Shown: one piece after another, positions 24,464 through 33,958 of the stretch
How the letters are laid out: each line of letters starts with the position of its first letter
Numbering within the stretch: position 1 is the stretch's first letter
NCBI GenBank assembly: GCA_026707545.1
Contig: JAPOWR010000001.1
Location: forward strand, 744,001-808,000
Length of the DNA stretch: 64,000 nt
Direction of reading: 5' to 3'
Source of the DNA: Acidobacteriota bacterium
Lineage (GTDB): Bacteria > Acidobacteriota > Thermoanaerobaculia > Multivoradales > Multivoraceae
Made by a program: the position numbers and the translations under genes
The notes under the pieces: model-generated
Database searches by the model: none
The model's input: only the letters and a program-made list of their open reading frames with translations
Told to the model about the DNA's origin: nothing

Positions 24464-26056
24464 CTAGCGGCCGAGGGCCCGGCGTTGGGCTTCAGCGTAC
24501 CGGGGCAGCATCCGGTCGTAGACGGCCACGGCTTCCGGGCGCGGTGATGCGGAGACGCCGGGTTTGCCTGCCGGCGGCAGCGGGTACGGTCTGCGGCCGG
24601 TAGCACGCAGGGCAGCGCCCAGGGCGGCGCCGTCGCTCACCTCGTACCCCTCGACGCGGCAGCCCAGGACATCGGCGGCGATCTGGAGGAGTTCCCGGTT
24701 CCGGGAGCCGCCGCCGGTCGCCAGGATCCGGCTGGGCCGCGTCGCCATCCACTCCGAGTTGAGCCGCATCGACAGGAACTGCCCCTCGACGACGGCGCGG
24801 CAGTTCCGGGCCGCCTGTTCCGGGGCGTCCGTGAGGCCGCCCAGCCGAACCACGCCCGGCGATGCCACGCGGGGGACGATCTCCGGTTCGAACCAGGGCA
24901 GCATCATCATGCCGTCGTTGCCGGGCGGCGTGTCGCGCAGCGCGTCTTCGAAGCCCGCCCAGTCGAGGCCGTAGCGGTCCCGTACTGCCTCGCGCGCGAG
25001 AGAACCGTTGCGGAAGCAGATCAGGCTCATTGGATGTCCGCTCGGCGCGATGAACACATGGCCATTGGCGTCGGGGTCGACGGCGACGTCGGCCAGCAGA
25101 CAGAAGTAGGTGTCGCTCGTACCCAGGCTCAGCACGGCCTCGCCGGGTTCGCGGACGCCGACGCCCACCAGGGAGCAGGGGTTGTCGCCGGAGCCGATGA
25201 TGACCTGGGCGTCCGGGGGCAGACTGTAGCGGGACACGAAGTAGGGAGCGATCGCTCCGACTGCGCTCCAGGGCGGCTGGGAGGGGAGGAGACGGCGCTC
25301 AAGTCCGGCTGTCGTGGCGGCCATCGCCTCGGTCGACCACTCCCGCCGCCGGATGTTGAGCAGGTTCATCCCGGAACCGTCCCCGTGGTCGATCGGCGTC
25401 AGCCGACCCGCCAGCACCGAAGTGACGAACGAACTGACCAGGCTGATGTGCTCGGTGTCGGCCCATGCCTCGGGCTCGGTGCGAGCAAAGCGCCGGATCT
25501 GGGGTCCGGTGAAACGCTCGAAGGCGTCGCTGCCGGTGAGTTCTGCGGTTACGCTTGCACCTCCGAGTGCCTGCCGGATCTCTTCGCACTCCCGGGCTGT
25601 GGAGGAATCGGTCCAGATCGGCGCCTCCGCTCGCGAGAGGAGAGGCTCGATCTGCTCGGCGAGGCTCCGGTCAGGTATCAGGGACCCAAGCACGGCGCCC
25701 GTTCCCGATCCAAGATAGACGGAGCCATGCTGCTGGCCCGACACCGAGACGCCGCGGATCTCGCGGCAAGCCTCGGGCCCAAGTTTCTCGAAGGCCAGGT
25801 CCAAGGCGTCGAGCCACATGCACGGTGGTACCCGTCCGATCGCCGGATCCTCGTTCGGAAGCTGGCCGTTGACGGTGCCGTACGCCGGAAGTTCCGAGTC
25901 GTAGTGCACGCCTACGCGAGAGACGATCCTGAGCGCTCGGTCCTCGACTCCACGTTCGGGTTGCGGCGCTTCAACCAGGATCGCGGTCAGGCTCTGGGTG
26001 CCGACGTCGATACCAAGGTACAGCGGAACACCGGAAGCACCGGCAGCGTGCGTCAT
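24464..26056 (-). CDS. xylB: Xylulokinase (FGGY carbohydrate kinase)
   Basis: 530 residues. FGGY kinases phosphorylate sugars with ATP; this one fits xylulokinase. Visible blocks: YLGIDVGTQSLTAILV (phosphate 1), GVSVSGQQHGSVYL, DSSTARECEEI, the central GDGSGMNLLNIRRREWS, VIIGSGDNPCSLVGVG, LSLGTSDTYFC and ATGGGSRNRELLQIAADVLGC. It lies downstream of xylA on the same strand but is separated from it by a 450-bp hairpin-rich gap, so it may have separate expression. Together with xylA it completes the isomerase route from xylose to xylulose 5-phosphate. Confidence 0.93.
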   Translation of the reverse strand: MTHAAGASGVPLYLGIDVGTQSLTAILVEAPQPERGVEDRALRIVSRVGVHYDSELPAYGTVNGQLPNEDPAIGRVPPCMWLDALDLAFEKLGPEACREIRGVSVSGQQHGSVYLGSGTGAVLGSLIPDRSLAEQIEPLLSRAEAPIWTDSSTARECEEIRQALGGASVTAELTGSDAFERFTGPQIRRFARTEPEAWADTEHISLVSSFVTSVLAGRLTPIDHGDGSGMNLLNIRRREWSTEAMAATTAGLERRLLPSQPPWSAVGAIAPYFVSRYSLPPDAQVIIGSGDNPCSLVGVGVREPGEAVLSLGTSDTYFCLLADVAVDPDANGHVFIAPSGHPMSLICFRNGSLAREAVRDRYGLDWAGFEDALRDTPPGNDGMMMLPWFEPEIVPRVASPGVVRLGGLTDAPEQAARNCRAVVEGQFLSMRLNSEWMATRPSRILATGGGSRNRELLQIAADVLGCRVEGYEVSDGAALGAALRATGRRPYPLPPAGKPGVSASPRPEAVAVYDRMLPRYAEAQRRALGR

Positions 26057-26094
26057 CTCGGACGCCGGTGGAGCGTGGGGCCGTCAGGTGTGGA

Positions 26095-26156
26095 GCCGGC
26101 CGTTGGCCGGCGCGTGCCCTTGGCCGCCTTCGGCGGCAGCGGACCAGAGGGTCCGC
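26095..26156. repeat. Array of three short hairpins upstream of xylB
   Basis: Three consecutive perfect stems: GCCGGCC-GTT-GGCCGGC (26095-26111), GCCGCC-TTC-GGCGGC (26123-26137) and GCGGACC-AGAG-GGTCCGC (26139-26156). They lie within about 40 bp of the xylB start in its leader. They have no U-rich tail in either direction and could be mRNA-processing or translation-control structures. Confidence 0.6.
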
Positions 26157-26234
26157 GCACCCAGAGATACGGCTCGGCGTGTGGCTGTTCTCTACTGGAG
26201 ATCACCTCGCGTCGCCGCGGACCTGATGCGTCTA

Positions 26235-26481
26235 GCCTGACGGGGGAGCGGAGGGGGCTGTCCCCCAGCGGACTCGAAGCGAGCGACGGCCGTGTCCGTG
26301 CGGCAACCGACGACTGACCGGAGCGAGCGGAGTGGAGCGAGCGCCGACCTTCCATTCTCCGACTGAGCGTGGACCCGGGTGGCGCGATCCGCGCCACCCG
26401 TGAACCAGTCCATGCGCCCGTCATCGGGCGCATGGATGGCGCCGCCGCTGGGGGACAGCCCCCTCCGCTCCCTCGTCAGGC
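26235..26481. repeat. Large inverted repeat with nested hairpins, xylA/xylB gap
   Basis: Outer 37-bp arms (26235-26271 and 26445-26481) are complementary at 36 of 37 positions (core CGGGGGAGCGGAGGGGGCTG). Inside lie two perfect 11-bp stems: CGGGTGGCGCG with loop ATC (26376-26400) and CCATGCGCCCG with loop TCAT (26410-26435). The arm core and loop segments GAGCGAGCGGAGTGGAGCGA resemble the reverse complement of the repeat at 6476-6634. No ORF here is credible. It may be a non-autonomous mobile repeat or a structured RNA. Confidence 0.75.
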
Positions 26482-26506
26482 GGGTGTGTCCGCATTCCCG
26501 CGGCCG

Positions 26507-27850
26507 TCACTCGATGCGCGTGCTGTACAGGTAGTCGTTCAGGATGCTCTCCAACTCCTCCTGGCGGCCGCTGATCCTGGGCGGTTCGCCGAGGCTGCCG
26601 GCCCAGTCCTCGAGTTCCTCGAGGGTGGTTTCGCCGGCCAGGAGCTTGCGGCCCATGCCGCGGCGGTAGCCGGCGTAGCGCTGCCGGATGCGCTTGCCGG
26701 CGAGGCCCAGGACGCCGTCCTTCCGGATGCGCTCGACGATCAGCAGGGCTTTCGCGAACACGTCCATCGACGCGATGTGGGCGTAGAACAGGTCGACCGT
26801 GTCGAAGGAGCCGCGCCGCACCTTGGCGTCGAAGTTCAGGCCGCCCCAGCGCAGGCCGCCCTGACCGCGGATGATGAGCAGGGCCAGGACGCACTCGCGG
26901 AGACTCATCGCGAAGTTGTCCGTGTCCCAGCCGACGCCCTCGAGGCCCCGGTTGATGTCGACGCTGCCGAGCATGCCGGCGGCGGCCGCGGTCGCGAGCT
27001 CGTGCTCGAAGGAGTGGGTGGCGAGCGTCGCGTGGTTCGCCTCGACGTTCAGCATGAAGTCATCCGTCAGGTCGAACTCGCGGAGGAAGTTCAGGCAGTG
27101 ACCGCAGTCGAAGTCGTACTGGTGGACCGAAGGCTCCTTCGCCTTCGGTTCGAGGAAGAACTTGCCCTTGAATCCCTGCCGCCGGGCGTAGTCGACGGCG
27201 AGCCGGAGGAAGGCGGCCATCTGTTCCCGTTCACGGCCCATGTCCGTGTTGATCAGCGATGTGTAGCCTTCGCGGCCGCCCCAGAACACGTAGCCGGAGC
27301 CGCCGAGTTCGATCGTCGCGTCGATCGCCCGCCGGACCTGGGCCGCCGCGTGGGCGAAGACCCGGGGATCGGGGTTCGTCGCGGCGCCGTGGGTGTACCG
27401 CGGGTGGCCGAACAGGTTCGCCGTGCCCCAGAGCAGCTTGACGCCGGTTTCGCGCTGCCTGATCTTCGCCAGTTGGACGATCTCCCCCAGGTACTCGTTG
27501 CTCTGAGCGACGGAGTCGCCTTCGGGCGCGATGTCCCGGTCGTGGAAGCAGTAGTAGGGGACGCCGAGCTTGGTGAAGAACTCGAACGCGGCGTCGAGCG
27601 TTTGCCGCGCGACGTCCATGGGCGTCGCCGCGTCGTTCCACGGGCGGTCGTAGACGGGATCCGGGCCGAACGGGTCCTGGCCGCCCCCCTTGAAGGTGTG
27701 CCAGTAGGCGACCGCGAACTTGAGATGCCGCTCCATCGTGGACCGGCCGATCTTGCGCGTCCGGTCGTAGTACTTGAAGGCGAGCGGGTCGCGGCTGTCC
27801 GGTCCCTCGAAGGGGATGGGCTTGGCGACTTCGGGGAAGAAGGGGGTCAT
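26507..27850 (-). CDS. xylA: Xylose isomerase
   Basis: 447 residues from the ATG at 27850 (MTPFFPEVAKPIPFEG). Family blocks: YWHTFKGGGQDPFG, YYCFHDRDIAPEG with the catalytic His-Asp pair, GTANLFGHPRYTHGAATNPDP, YVFWGGREGY, LEPKAKEPSVHQYDFD with metal Glu, LNVEANHATLATHSFEHEL, GSVDINRG and GWDTDNF. It interconverts xylose and xylulose, also glucose and fructose. The open frame extends upstream through the neighbouring gene in another register and was cut at this ATG. It is 29 bp downstream of the TIM-barrel gene. Confidence 0.96.
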   Translation of the reverse strand: MTPFFPEVAKPIPFEGPDSRDPLAFKYYDRTRKIGRSTMERHLKFAVAYWHTFKGGGQDPFGPDPVYDRPWNDAATPMDVARQTLDAAFEFFTKLGVPYYCFHDRDIAPEGDSVAQSNEYLGEIVQLAKIRQRETGVKLLWGTANLFGHPRYTHGAATNPDPRVFAHAAAQVRRAIDATIELGGSGYVFWGGREGYTSLINTDMGREREQMAAFLRLAVDYARRQGFKGKFFLEPKAKEPSVHQYDFDCGHCLNFLREFDLTDDFMLNVEANHATLATHSFEHELATAAAAGMLGSVDINRGLEGVGWDTDNFAMSLRECVLALLIIRGQGGLRWGGLNFDAKVRRGSFDTVDLFYAHIASMDVFAKALLIVERIRKDGVLGLAGKRIRQRYAGYRRGMGRKLLAGETTLEELEDWAGSLGEPPRISGRQEELESILNDYLYSTRIE

Positions 27851-27879
27851 CGAACTGCTGGCGCCTCCCTGCGATGGCC

Positions 27880-28875
27880 TCAGTTGTCCTCGAAGGCGGC
27901 GTCGAACGCGATCTCCGAGGGCGCGAAGTCGAGCGCCTTGACGAACTCGGCGGCCTCGGCGGCGCCGTGCTCGCGGTCCATGCCGGAGTCCTCCCACTCG
28001 ACCGACAGGGGACCCTGATAGCCGATGTCGTTCAGCGCGCGGATGATCTCCTCGAAGTCGACGGAGCCACGACCCGGCGAACGGAAGTCCCAGAAGCGGC
28101 GGTGGTCGCCGAAGTTCGTGTGGCCGCCGAAGACGCCGCACGGCTTTGACTGGTCGGACCACCAGGCGTCCTTGATGTGGACGTGGAAGATCCGGTCGCT
28201 GAAACGGCGGATGAAGTCGACGTAGTCGACGCCCTGGTAGCCTAGATGGCTCGGGTCGTAGTTGAAGCCGAACGCCGGATGGCCTCCCAGCGCCTCGATC
28301 GCGCGCTCGGCGCTTACCGTGTCGAAGGCGATCTCGGTCGGGTGGACCTCGAGGCCGAAGCGGACGCCGAGTTCCTGGTAGGCGTCGAGGATCGGCGTCC
28401 AGCGAGCTGCGAAGTCGGCGAATCCGTCGTCGATCATCGCCGGCGGCACCGGCGGGAAGGAGTAGAGCAGATGCCAGATCGAGCTGCCGGTGAAGCCGTT
28501 CACGACCGAGAGGCCCAGTGCCTTCGCGGCTTCGCCGGAGCGGATCATCTCGTCGGCGGCTCGCTTGCGGACGTCCTCCGGATTGCCGTCGCCCCAGACG
28601 TGGGGCGGCAGGATCGCCTCGTGGCGGGCGTCGATCCGGTCGCAGACGGCCTGGCCGACCAGGTGGTTGCTGATCGCGTGGAGCTCGAGATCGTTCGAGG
28701 CGAGCAACTCGCGTCGGGAGGAGGCGTAGGCTCGATCGCAGCGGTCGACCTCCACGTGGTCGCCCCAGCAGGCGAGCTCCACGCCGTCGTAGCCGAGGTC
28801 TCGGGCCAGGGGGCAGAGGTCGGCGACGGGCAGATCGGCCCACTGGCCGGTGAATAGCGTTACGGGTCGGGCCAC
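27880..28875 (-). CDS. Sugar phosphate isomerase/epimerase, xylose isomerase-like TIM barrel
   Basis: 331 residues with a GTG start preceded by AAGGAG. AP endonuclease 2-like TIM barrel: [53 protein letters not shown] with metal Glu, [30 protein letters not shown] and [13 protein letters not shown]. Related enzymes isomerise or epimerise sugars, sugar acids or inositols. It lies between a Gfo/Idh oxidoreductase and xylA, suggesting a dedicated catabolic pathway; substrate unknown. Confidence 0.88.
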   Translation of the reverse strand: MARPVTLFTGQWADLPVADLCPLARDLGYDGVELACWGDHVEVDRCDRAYASSRRELLASNDLELHAISNHLVGQAVCDRIDARHEAILPPHVWGDGNPEDVRKRAADEMIRSGEAAKALGLSVVNGFTGSSIWHLLYSFPPVPPAMIDDGFADFAARWTPILDAYQELGVRFGLEVHPTEIAFDTVSAERAIEALGGHPAFGFNYDPSHLGYQGVDYVDFIRRFSDRIFHVHIKDAWWSDQSKPCGVFGGHTNFGDHRRFWDFRSPGRGSVDFEEIIRALNDIGYQGPLSVEWEDSGMDREHGAAEAAEFVKALDFAPSEIAFDAAFEDN

Positions 28876-28932
28876 GGTCTTTCTCCTTCGAGTTACTCGT
28901 TCCGCGAGGTTTGGGTCAGCGGCGTTTCCGGC

Positions 28933-30090
28933 TCAAGCCGGCATGCTGAGCCACTTCTGGTCGCTCTCGCTGCTTGCGACGACGGTCTCGATGAACTGCA
29001 TACCGCGCAGGCCGTCGTTCACGGTGGGGAAGTCGAGCATCGTCGCGTCGGGCTCGACGCCGCGACGGCGGCAGTCCAGCGTCTGCGCGAAGTTCCGGTA
29101 CAGGTTGGCGAAGGCTTCGAGGAAGCCTTCGGGGTGTCCGGCCGGTAGCCGCGTATGCGCCGCCGCGTCGTCGGAAAGCCCCTGGCTGGATGTGCGCAGG
29201 ACCTCGCGCGGCCGGTCGAGCCACTTGAGGACCAGGGTGTTCGGCTCTTCCTGGTGCCACTCCAGGCCGCCTGACTCGCCGTAGACCCGGATCGCCAGGG
29301 CGTTTTCCTCGTCGATCGAGATCTGGGAAGCGTAGAGCACGCCGCGCGCTCCGTTGTCGAAGCGGAGCAGGACGTTGCCGTCGTCCTCGAGCGGTCGCCC
29401 TTCGACGAAGGTCGTCAGGTCGGCGCAGAGCGACTCGATCCGTAGCCCGGTGATCGCCTCGGCGAGGTTCTCGGCGTGGGTCCCGATGTCGCCGATGCAG
29501 CAGGAGATCCCCGCCCGTTCCGGGTCCGTCCGCCAGTCCGCCTGCTTCTGGCCCTCCGACTCGAGCCGGGTAGCGAGCCAGCCCTGCGGGTACTCGACGA
29601 CGATCTTGCGGATCTTGCCGAGCTGGCCGCTGCGGACGCGGTGACGCGCCTCCTTGACCATCGGGTAGCCGGTGTAGTTGTGGGTCAGGCCGAAGACCAG
29701 GCCGGTCCGCTCGACGAGGTCCACCAGGGCCTCGGCCTCGGCCGCCGACTTCGTCATCGGCTTGTCGCTCATCACGTGGAAGCCGGCTTCGAGCGCGGCC
29801 CTGGCGACCGGGAAGTGCATGTGGTTGGGCGTGACGATGGAGACGAAGTCCATCCGCTCGGCCGGGTCGAGGGCTGCCTCGCCCGCCATCATCTCCTGGT
29901 ACGTGCCGTAGCACCGTTCGGGCGGCAGGAACAGGTCAGCGCCGGAGGCCCGGGAGCGTTCGGGATTCGAGCTGAAGGCGCCGCAGACGAGTTCGATCAG
30001 GCCGTCGAGGCCGGCCGCCATCCGGTGAACGGCGCCGATGAAGGCGCCCTGGCCGCCGCCGACCATGCCCATGCGGATCTTCCGTTCCAT
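28933..30090 (-). CDS. Gfo/Idh/MocA-family oxidoreductase
   Basis: 385 residues. N-terminal Rossmann fold starting [18 protein letters not shown], with [35 protein letters not shown] (the EKP-like catalytic Lys is in SDKP), then the C-terminal alpha/beta domain with the [16 protein letters not shown] block carrying the catalytic His. It would oxidise a sugar or cyclitol with NAD(P). It is probably the first gene of the unit running to xylA. No sugar transporter or regulator is adjacent. Confidence 0.9.
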   Translation of the reverse strand: MERKIRMGMVGGGQGAFIGAVHRMAAGLDGLIELVCGAFSSNPERSRASGADLFLPPERCYGTYQEMMAGEAALDPAERMDFVSIVTPNHMHFPVARAALEAGFHVMSDKPMTKSAAEAEALVDLVERTGLVFGLTHNYTGYPMVKEARHRVRSGQLGKIRKIVVEYPQGWLATRLESEGQKQADWRTDPERAGISCCIGDIGTHAENLAEAITGLRIESLCADLTTFVEGRPLEDDGNVLLRFDNGARGVLYASQISIDEENALAIRVYGESGGLEWHQEEPNTLVLKWLDRPREVLRTSSQGLSDDAAAHTRLPAGHPEGFLEAFANLYRNFAQTLDCRRRGVEPDATMLDFPTVNDGLRGMQFIETVVASSESDQKWLSMPA

Positions 30091-30151
30091 CGCGCGCTCC
30101 CTCGTAGTGCGATCCGGGAGCGTACCGCAAAGGAATGAGCGTTTGGCGGCG

Positions 30152-31594
30152 TTACTCCGCTGACAACTGAGCCCCTTCTTCGATCGCGTAGAGCTCCGAG
30201 CGGGTCGCCACGTAGAGCACGCCGTCCTTGGCGAGCGGTGTCGTGTAGACCGCCCCCTCCATGAACACCTCGTTGATCAGGTTCTCTTCACGACCGGTCG
30301 CGAGGATCGCGACCTCGCCATCCTCGTCACCGATGTAGATCTTGCCGTCGACGACGAAGGTCGAACCCCAGATCGCGGCGTAGGTGTGGTGCATCCACTG
30401 GAGTTCGCCGGTTTCCTCGTCGAAGCAGTAGACGTGGCCCGAGAGATCGGCGATGTAGACCAGGCCGTCGTGGATGGCCGCGGTCGACATCGTGCGCTGG
30501 AAGTCCTCGCCGCCGACGTGCCAGATCTGGCCCGTCTCGGTGATGTCGCCGGTTCCGGAGGCGTCGATCTTGTAGAAGTGCCCGGGACCCTCGCCGTGCT
30601 CCGGATCCTGGCCGACGCCGATGTAGACCACGTCGTGGTGGAAGACCGGGGTGGAGATGATGTTGTTCCGGGTGCCCTTGCCGCCGAGTACCCACACCGA
30701 GTCCTTGGGGTTCGTGTCGAAGGTCCAGATGAGCTCACCTGTGTCCGGCGCGAAGGAGTAGACGACACCCTCGCCGCCCGGGATGACGATCTGCTCGCGG
30801 CCGCCGGCGACGCCGGCTGCAGGGTTGGACCAGGTCCCGTGGAGGATGCTCTCGCCCGGGTGGGCGCTCTCCCACACCAGTTCGCCGGTGTGCTTGTTGA
30901 GCGCCACGAAGCTCGGACCGAGCGGAGAGGGGATGTTGATGTGCCCCTCGTCGACGCCCTGGCCGGTGGTCGCGACGACGACGTCGCCGACGACCAGGGG
31001 CGACCCGGCGGCGAGATTGTGAGGGAAGACGTCGAGTTCGGCGATCGTGTCGTAGATCCAGAGGATGTCGGCGTCCATTTCGTGGCCGTACTGCTCGTCC
31101 TGCATCCCATCGTTGCCGTCCGCGAAGCCGTCGACGTCGACCGCCACGAATTCCCCCCGGTTGGACACGTAGTAGGCGACGCCGTCTTCGATGTAGGGGG
31201 TCGAGCAGATGCCCTGAAGCGGCCAGTCGTTGACCCGTCCGGCCGGCAGCTTGTCGTGCGTGGCCTGCCAGAGCAGTTCACCGTCGCTCTCGCGGAAGGC
31301 GATGAGAATCCCCTTGTCGCCGACGATGCCTGGACGGCGCTCGCCCTCGTTGTTCGTGCCGACGAAGACCTTGCCGTCGTAGATGATCGGCCCGGCGTAG
31401 GTTTGGGAGCCGAGCTTCTGCTTCCACTTGATGTTCTTGCCGGACAGGATGTCCCAGTCCGTCGGGACGCCGGTCTCGGTCGACACCATGTTGCGCGAAG
31501 GGGTGAGGCCGAACATGGCCGGCGGATCGTCCGCCAGCGCCGCAGCGGCTCCGGTCGAGATCAGGAACGCTGCTACAACGGTCCCCTTTTTCAT
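30152..31594 (-). CDS. Secreted PQQ-type beta-propeller protein
   Basis: 480 residues with a signal peptide (...STGAAAALA). Multiple propeller blades of the PQQ/quinoprotein type: [80 protein letters not shown] and [15 protein letters not shown]. It lacks the Cys pair and heme motif of alcohol dehydrogenases, so PQQ binding and enzymatic activity are uncertain; it may be a scaffold like BamB. It is one of three such proteins in the window. Confidence 0.83.
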   Translation of the reverse strand: MKKGTVVAAFLISTGAAAALADDPPAMFGLTPSRNMVSTETGVPTDWDILSGKNIKWKQKLGSQTYAGPIIYDGKVFVGTNNEGERRPGIVGDKGILIAFRESDGELLWQATHDKLPAGRVNDWPLQGICSTPYIEDGVAYYVSNRGEFVAVDVDGFADGNDGMQDEQYGHEMDADILWIYDTIAELDVFPHNLAAGSPLVVGDVVVATTGQGVDEGHINIPSPLGPSFVALNKHTGELVWESAHPGESILHGTWSNPAAGVAGGREQIVIPGGEGVVYSFAPDTGELIWTFDTNPKDSVWVLGGKGTRNNIISTPVFHHDVVYIGVGQDPEHGEGPGHFYKIDASGTGDITETGQIWHVGGEDFQRTMSTAAIHDGLVYIADLSGHVYCFDEETGELQWMHHTYAAIWGSTFVVDGKIYIGDEDGEVAILATGREENLINEVFMEGAVYTTPLAKDGVLYVATRSELYAIEEGAQLSAE

Positions 31595-31660
31595 GCTCTG
31601 CTCCTCGGGTTCAGTGGATTCGTCTTGCCCTCTCTGGCTGGCTCATCGGTTGCACTTCGC

Positions 31661-33895
31661 TCAGTTGCTGGTGATGCGAACGTTGTCGTAGGAAACCACG
31701 GACGGCGAGTAACCCAGGAGACCGGGCGAACCGTTCCGGATCGGGTGGGGATCCTCGGCCGTGATCGTCCACTCGGCCGGTTCCTCCTCGTCGCGCGGCC
31801 ATACCTTGCCGCGGATCGCGGCGGTGTCGCCGGCTGCTTCCACCTGCAGCTTCATCGTGTACCAGCGGTCCATCTCGAACTCGAAGTCGGCCTTCTGCTC
31901 GACCCGTAGCTGGGCCGACCAGGAGCGGATCTGGAGGCGCTGGTGGATGCCCATCATGTCGAGGATGTAGCCGGAGTTGATCAGGCCCGAGTCGGAACGG
32001 CGCCGGCCCTTCTGCGAGTTGCGGACATCGGCCTGAATCGTGTAGTTCCCCAGGGAGGGCGGCCCGAGCAGGAGCGGCGAGCGCAGCAGGCCGCGCTCGG
32101 CGACGGGCTTGACCAGGATCGTCTCGCCGTCTTCCTCGGCGATGTCGTACCGGCCGCCGCCGATCCAGTACCCCTGCTTGCCGCCGGAGAAGTCCTCCGT
32201 CCAGGGCAGGGGCGGGAAGACGCGGATGCGCGCTTCTGCTTCGAGCCCGCCGCTGGTCGCGACCAGGGCGCCGGCCTGGAAGCCCGCGTCGTCGGCGAAC
32301 CGAAGGGTGTTGCCCGCGACATCCGCCTCGATCCCCTTGAGCGACCAGTCGGCTTCTACCGCGCCCAGCGGCCGGCCGAGGGCGTCGAATGCCAACACCT
32401 CGAAGTCGTGGCTCTCGCCGGGGTTGGCCCTGACTTCGGCCGGCACCACGAGCAGTGTCGCCGGTGGTCCTTCAGCTTCTCCCTCGTCGCCTCGGCTCGG
32501 CAGTGGGGACGCAGTGACTTCGAACGGCGCGTCCCTGTCGCCCAGGCAGTAGACGCCTTCCTCGGTCGTGAAGTAGATGCGCCCGTAGGCGATGGCCGCC
32601 GAGCCGTACAGTTCCGCATACCGGCCGTCCGGCACCTTCAGTTGGTGCCGGGCGAGAATCTCGGCGCTCGTGTCTCCGGGCCGAATGATCGCGAAGTGGC
32701 CGTTCGTCTCGCCAGCGTAGATCTTGCCGTCGGCCCACACCGGCGATGCCTTGCCGACCGTGCCGATGCTGAGTTCCCAGAACACCTCGCCGGTTTCCGT
32801 GTCGACCGCGGCCAGATTGCCGGAGTTGTTCACCACATAGAGGCGGCCGTCGTGGATGGTCGGCGACGGGAACCCGGCCTTGTTCCGGTTCCAGCGCCAC
32901 AGTTCGCCGGTGTTCGTGATGTCGCCGCTCAGCGTGCCGTCGATCGCGATCACGCGGCCGAGGGTGCCCTCGTCGATGTTCTCCTCGCTGTGGGAGATGA
33001 AGACCCTGCCCTGGTCGTCGACCACGGGCGAGGAGTTGATTCCCCGTTTCGAGAGGCTGAACCCCCAGACCTTCTTGCCGGTGCGGGCCTGCAGGGCGTA
33101 GATGTGCCCATCGGCGTTACCAGTGATCAGCAGACGCTGGTCGTTGATCACGGTCACGATCGGGATCGATTGCGTGTTCCGGTCGTAGATGGTGCCGCCC
33201 GGTGTCGACATCCACTGGACGTCGCCGGTTCGCTTGTCGAAGGCGTAGTAGCGATGCCGGGGGATGCCCTGGTTGCCCCAGCTTCCGTTGTTCATGTTGA
33301 CGATGATCAGGTCCTCGTCGATCACGGGGGACGCGGTCCTGCCGCCGTAGCCTTCGAAGCGTCCGTGTTCTTCCTTCAGTGACCGGAACCAGACCACATT
33401 CCCGTCGCGGTCGTGGCAGATGAAGAGGCCGCTGACGAGCTGGGCGTAGGTGTAGCCGGTCTCGGGGTCGCCAGTGAGTGAGGCCCACCCGACCCGGTTC
33501 ATCGCGACAGTGGTCAGGTAGAGGTTGTAGCGGTTCTCCCACAGCGGTTCGCCGGTGCCGGCGTCGAACGCGGCGATGACCGCCTGCTCGTGGATTCCGG
33601 TACCGGCGCGCCCGTTGACGAAGACGCGCCCTCCCATCACGACCGGCGTCGAGCGGGCGATGAAGTCCTGGCGCCAGATCAGGTTCTCGCCCTCCGGACT
33701 CCAGGTGTCGATCAGACCGGTCTGGGGCGAATAGCCGTTCTGGTAGGGGCCTCGCCAGGAGGTCCACTCTTCGGCGTGTAGCGAACCGGCCAGGAGCGCC
33801 AGGATCACCACGGCGCTGGCGAAGCGCCGCGCCTTCCTGTCGCCTGTCCCTTCGGGCACAGAGAATCGGGCCGCGGCCCTGTTCGGGTCGTTCAT
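31661..33895 (-). CDS. Secreted PQQ-type beta-propeller with C-terminal beta domain
   Basis: 744 residues with a basic n-region and hydrophobic segment (ASAVVILALLAGSLHA). The propeller occupies about 45-480 (EEWTSWRGPYQNGYSPQTG, GEPLWENRYNLYLTTVAMN, GEVFWELSIGTVGKASPVWADGK). A bacterial Ig-like or linker segment and a C-terminal jelly-roll-like domain (about 560-744, WTEDFSGGKQGYWIGGGRYDI...) follow; this last domain looks like a carbohydrate-binding or glycosyl-hydrolase accessory fold. It lies 66 bp upstream of the other propeller gene in the same direction. Enzymatic activity is not evident. Confidence 0.82.
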   Translation of the reverse strand: MNDPNRAAARFSVPEGTGDRKARRFASAVVILALLAGSLHAEEWTSWRGPYQNGYSPQTGLIDTWSPEGENLIWRQDFIARSTPVVMGGRVFVNGRAGTGIHEQAVIAAFDAGTGEPLWENRYNLYLTTVAMNRVGWASLTGDPETGYTYAQLVSGLFICHDRDGNVVWFRSLKEEHGRFEGYGGRTASPVIDEDLIIVNMNNGSWGNQGIPRHRYYAFDKRTGDVQWMSTPGGTIYDRNTQSIPIVTVINDQRLLITGNADGHIYALQARTGKKVWGFSLSKRGINSSPVVDDQGRVFISHSEENIDEGTLGRVIAIDGTLSGDITNTGELWRWNRNKAGFPSPTIHDGRLYVVNNSGNLAAVDTETGEVFWELSIGTVGKASPVWADGKIYAGETNGHFAIIRPGDTSAEILARHQLKVPDGRYAELYGSAAIAYGRIYFTTEEGVYCLGDRDAPFEVTASPLPSRGDEGEAEGPPATLLVVPAEVRANPGESHDFEVLAFDALGRPLGAVEADWSLKGIEADVAGNTLRFADDAGFQAGALVATSGGLEAEARIRVFPPLPWTEDFSGGKQGYWIGGGRYDIAEEDGETILVKPVAERGLLRSPLLLGPPSLGNYTIQADVRNSQKGRRRSDSGLINSGYILDMMGIHQRLQIRSWSAQLRVEQKADFEFEMDRWYTMKLQVEAAGDTAAIRGKVWPRDEEEPAEWTITAEDPHPIRNGSPGLLGYSPSVVSYDNVRITSN

Positions 33896-33958
33896 TCTGC
33901 AGAGTCTCCTTGCCGTCCGCAGTCCTGTCAGGTTCTCGCGGTTCGGCGGATGATGTCG

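Noticed and set aside
27851..28843. Upstream extension of the xylA frame to 28843
   Set aside because: Overlaps the whole TIM-barrel gene in another frame; xylA family similarity begins at the ATG at 27850.
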